Source of the DNA: CAZMVU01 sp964569295
Lineage (GTDB): Bacteria; Hydrogenedentota; Hydrogenedentia; Hydrogenedentales; JAGMZX01
NCBI GenBank assembly: GCA_964569295.1
Contig: CAZMVU010000247.1
Coordinates: 1-6,371, forward strand
Reading direction: 5' to 3'
Length of the DNA: 6,371 nt
The notes under the pieces are model-generated. The model saw only the letters and a list, made by a program, of their open reading frames with translations. It did no database searches and had not been told where the DNA came from. Of the stretch, positions 6,282-6,371 are shown one piece after another (positions within the stretch are counted from its first letter, which is position 1; each line of letters begins with the position of its first letter). The position numbers and the translations under genes were made by a program.

Positions 6282-6371
6282 AGGGCTACGACCGCAGGGC
6301 TTTAGACGGCCGAGAAAAAAGAGGGTGCAGTTTTTGTACTACCGTGCTGTTGGTGAAAAAGTGAAGCAAAA

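Overview
The window carries five protein genes in a GC-rich bacterial genome. The style suggests the Planctomycetota, Lentisphaerota or Candidatus Hydrogenedentes. The main clue is a Tat-exported Gfo/Idh/MocA oxidoreductase followed by a secreted HEAT-repeat protein with an F5/8 type C (discoidin-like) tail, a gene type those carbohydrate-degrading lineages carry in many copies. This assignment is inferred from protein style; no rRNA or other marker is present.

Layout. Bases 1-117 are intergenic and hold a good sigma70-like promoter. Bases 118-569 (+) encode a small toxin-antitoxin pair: an acidic-tailed antitoxin, then a MazF/PemK-type toxin whose GTG start overlaps the antitoxin stop. The promoter sits so close that the antitoxin mRNA is probably leaderless, and the toxin looks C-terminally truncated. 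Bases 570-736 separate this pair from a convergent minus-strand operon and contain that operon's strong intrinsic terminator (664-698). The operon reads leftwards: the oxidoreductase gene (4413 to 3097), then the HEAT/F5/8C gene (3073 to 737), with 23 bases between them. Bases 4414-4549 are a divergent intergenic region with an AT-rich core that could serve promoters in both directions, plus overlapping CATG palindromes. Bases 4550-6217 (+) encode an AidB-type acyl-CoA dehydrogenase. Bases 6218-6371 hold a perfect 14-bp hairpin without a T-tract; I see no gene in the last 90 bases.

How the genes work together. The two minus-strand genes both encode exported proteins and are very probably co-transcribed, so they may act together on a periplasmic or surface carbohydrate; the substrate cannot be read from the sequence. 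The toxin-antitoxin pair is a self-contained module. The AidB homologue has its own promoter region and shares no evident pathway with its neighbours. I found no mobile element, CRISPR array, tRNA or rRNA. Most of the window is ordinary. The second looks belong to the toxin-antitoxin module (leaderless start, truncated toxin), the divergent control region and the paired exported proteins; I see no clearly new multi-gene system.
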